A stretch of 7,222 nucleotides of DNA from Verrucomicrobiota bacterium (lineage in GTDB: Bacteria; Verrucomicrobiota; Verrucomicrobiia; Limisphaerales; CAIQOK01): positions 1 to 7,222 of the forward strand of contig JANYDP010000229.1 in assembly GCA_025363535.1 (NCBI GenBank), written 5' to 3'. Under the pieces are notes generated by a model. It worked only from the letters and a program-made list of their open reading frames with translations. It did no database searches and was not told where the DNA came from. A program made the translations under genes and the position numbers. This document shows, in pieces, positions 5,798 through 7,222 of the stretch. The first letter of the stretch is position 1, and each line of letters opens with the position of its first letter.

Positions 5798-6922
5798 TCA
5801 ACTGTCCGACGGTTTCTTGCCGGTCTCGGGAAATATTTCGTTGTTCTCCACCACGCCCATGCCGTTGCGCAGTTTGAACAGGCCTGCGCCCACCACGCGG
5901 TCGCCGGGTTTCAAGCCCGATTCCACGTTCACAAAACCCCCGCGCCCACGACCGGTGCGGATGAACTGCTGCCGCACGATCAGGCTGCCCGGCGCGGCGT
6001 TGGTGGCGGTGGCGGGAATGACGACATAAACAGAATCGCCGAACGGCGCGCTCAGAATGGCGGTGGCGGGAATCGCCAAGACTTTCTGTTCCTCCGGCAA
6101 AATCACTTCCATGCGCGCGAACATGCCGGGCCGCAACAACTCGCCGGCATTTTCAAACGTCGCCTGCACCCGCACGCTGCGCGTGACCGGATCGAGGTCG
6201 GGGTTGATGGCGGTCAGCACGCCGTCGAACTGCTGGCCAGGAAACGTGTCCGAAACGACGCGCACCTTCAGCCCGGTACGCAATTGCGACAGCTCCTGTT
6301 GCGGCAAGGAAAAATCCCCGTACACCGGCGACAGCGCCGTCAACGAGACAATGGCCTTGCCGTGATCCACCGACTCCCCAAGGTTCACCTGCCGGATGCC
6401 GGTGCGGCCGGCGAACGGGGCGCGGATGGTTTTCTTTTCAATGATGGCGCGGATGTTGTCGGCGTTGGCCTGGCTGGTCTTGGCCGCAATCTCGGCGGCG
6501 TCCAGTTCGGACTGCGACACGGTGTTTTCCTTCCGCAGATTTTGCAGGCGCTTGAGATTGATGGCGTCCCATTCCTGCTGCGCCGCGACGCCGCGCAACT
6601 GCGCCTCTTCGGAGGAGGTGTCGAGCTGCACCAGCAAATCGCCCTTGGCCACGACCGCGCCGGATTCAAAGGCGATTTCCTTCACCGTGCCGGCGAGCTC
6701 CGGCGTGATGGTGATGCCCTGGACGGCGGCGATGGAACCAATGGCGGCGAGGGTGTTCGGCCATTTCTCCTCCCGTGCGGTGAACGGCGAAACGGTTTCC
6801 GGCGGCGGCGAATAGGTTTTGCCGAAGGCGATGAGGGTTTTGATCTGCATTACCTTCACCCCGGCCAGACCGCCCAGGATCACCACCACCAGCACAACGG
6901 CGACTATCACTTTGTGTTTCAT
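5798..6922 (-). CDS. RND efflux periplasmic adaptor (membrane-fusion protein, HlyD/AcrA type)
   Basis: A 374-residue adaptor that bridges the pump encoded next to it and an outer-membrane channel. Residues 4-24 form a single uncleaved-looking hydrophobic segment with no lipobox Cys, so it is likely anchored by a membrane helix instead of a lipid. Domains in order: first half of the barrel-sandwich (lipoyl) domain about 70-102 (ITPELAGTVKEI, VAKGDLLVQLD); short alpha-helical hairpin about 103-165, rich in Gln, Glu, Lys and Ala; second lipoyl half about 166-198 (IRAPFAGRTGIRQVNLGESV); beta-barrel about 200-275 with the family signature NPDLDPVTRSVRVQATFEN and LRPGMFARMEV; membrane-proximal domain about 280-360 ending in LKPGDRVVGAGLFKLRNGM. 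The ATG lies 2 bp after the stop of the TetR-like gene and has no Shine-Dalgarno, suggesting translational coupling. The gene order adaptor then pump is the standard one. Confidence 0.95.
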   Translation of the reverse strand: MKHKVIVAVVLVVVILGGLAGVKVMQIKTLIAFGKTYSPPPETVSPFTAREEKWPNTLAAIGSIAAVQGITITPELAGTVKEIAFESGAVVAKGDLLVQLDTSSEEAQLRGVAAQQEWDAINLKRLQNLRKENTVSQSELDAAEIAAKTSQANADNIRAIIEKKTIRAPFAGRTGIRQVNLGESVDHGKAIVSLTALSPVYGDFSLPQQELSQLRTGLKVRVVSDTFPGQQFDGVLTAINPDLDPVTRSVRVQATFENAGELLRPGMFARMEVILPEEQKVLAIPATAILSAPFGDSVYVVIPATATNAAPGSLIVRQQFIRTGRGRGGFVNVESGLKPGDRVVGAGLFKLRNGMGVVENNEIFPETGKKPSDS

Positions 6923-6924
6923 AA

Positions 6925-7222
6925 TTATTTTTTGGTTCGACGTGCTTTGATCGCCGGCTTGGTCACGGCACCCGCGCCGGTCAGAAAAAGTTCCACGACG
7001 CGTTCGGCGGTGGTGCGGTTCAGGCGGCAGCCGGTCATCATCAGGTGCGCCATGAGATAGGAGTTGGCCTGCCCGTAAAAGCCAAACGCCAGTTCGCGGC
7101 TCGTGAATGCGGAACCCAGCTCGCCGTTTTTCAAAGCCTGCTGCATCAGCGCATGGATGAATTCAAAGTTGCGTTCGCACTTGTCCACGTAGCGCAGGCC
7201 GGCGGGCAGTTCGCCTGGCGAG
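6925..7222 (-). CDS. TetR/AcrR-like regulator, C-terminal part (5' end outside window)
   Basis: The frame is open to the right edge of the window, so the GTG at 7188 is an internal Val codon, not a start. The visible 99 or so residues are all-helical in appearance: FEFIHALMQQALKNGEL, a pattern common at the start of the ligand-binding part of TetR proteins; FGFYGQANSYLMAHLMM; then TTAERVVELFLTGAG, which resembles the usual last helix. A basic tail (IKARRTKK) follows. The helix-turn-helix domain is not visible, so the family call rests on these helices and on position: it lies directly upstream of, and in the same unit as, an adaptor and RND pump, a classic place for a local repressor such as AcrR or MexL. 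If so it would bind near its own promoter, outside the window, and be released by pump substrates. The stop TAA is 2 bp before the adaptor ATG. Confidence 0.65.
   Translation of the reverse strand, partial: SPGELPAGLRYVDKCERNFEFIHALMQQALKNGELGSAFTSRELAFGFYGQANSYLMAHLMMTGCRLNRTTAERVVELFLTGAGAVTKPAIKARRTKK

Overview
The window looks like a chromosomal piece from a Verrucomicrobiota bacterium, probably the Pedosphaera/Limisphaerales side. This is an inference from content. The DNA is GC-rich, start codons mostly lack a Shine-Dalgarno sequence, and there is a pseudopilin gene of the style abundant in that phylum (FTLIELLVVI start, CPAD, SYFIGL and GDENI motifs, FSDNHVE). There is also a copy of a CACGAAATA-type short repeat that I recall as widespread in those genomes. 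No taxonomic marker gene is present.

From left to right, the plus strand carries only the 3' end of a sugar-nucleotide nucleotidyltransferase gene (to 403). It converges on a 69-codon minus-strand gene of DUF2007 type (418-627). Immediately upstream of that small gene lies a perfect 31-bp inverted repeat with a 44-bp spacer (636-741). Next come a possible terminator and the decayed 5' end of a prepilin gene (about 760-874). The ATG of this remnant overlaps the TGA of an intact 405-codon pseudopilin gene (871-2088). The intact protein has an unusual build: an N-terminal pilin helix, a Gly-rich and Pro-rich linker, and a second, C-terminal membrane helix with a basic tail.

The right two thirds is one minus-strand transcription unit. 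In transcription order it reads: TetR-like regulator (C-terminal part, runs off the window), membrane-fusion protein (374 aa), RND/HAE1 inner-membrane pump (1045 aa) and a small YXWGXW-repeat lipoprotein (114 aa). A 16-bp hairpin with a T-rich tail at 2152-2197 closes it. The three G-U pairs in this hairpin make it fully paired only in the minus-strand RNA. The adaptor and pump would form the inner-membrane half of a tripartite efflux system, probably controlled by the TetR-like protein. No TolC-type outer-membrane factor is encoded here, so it must be supplied from elsewhere.

Most of the window is conventional. The items deserving a second look are the doubly membrane-anchored pseudopilin, the decayed prepilin cistron coupled to it, the inverted repeat abutting the DUF2007 start codon, and the lipoprotein occupying the last position of the efflux operon.
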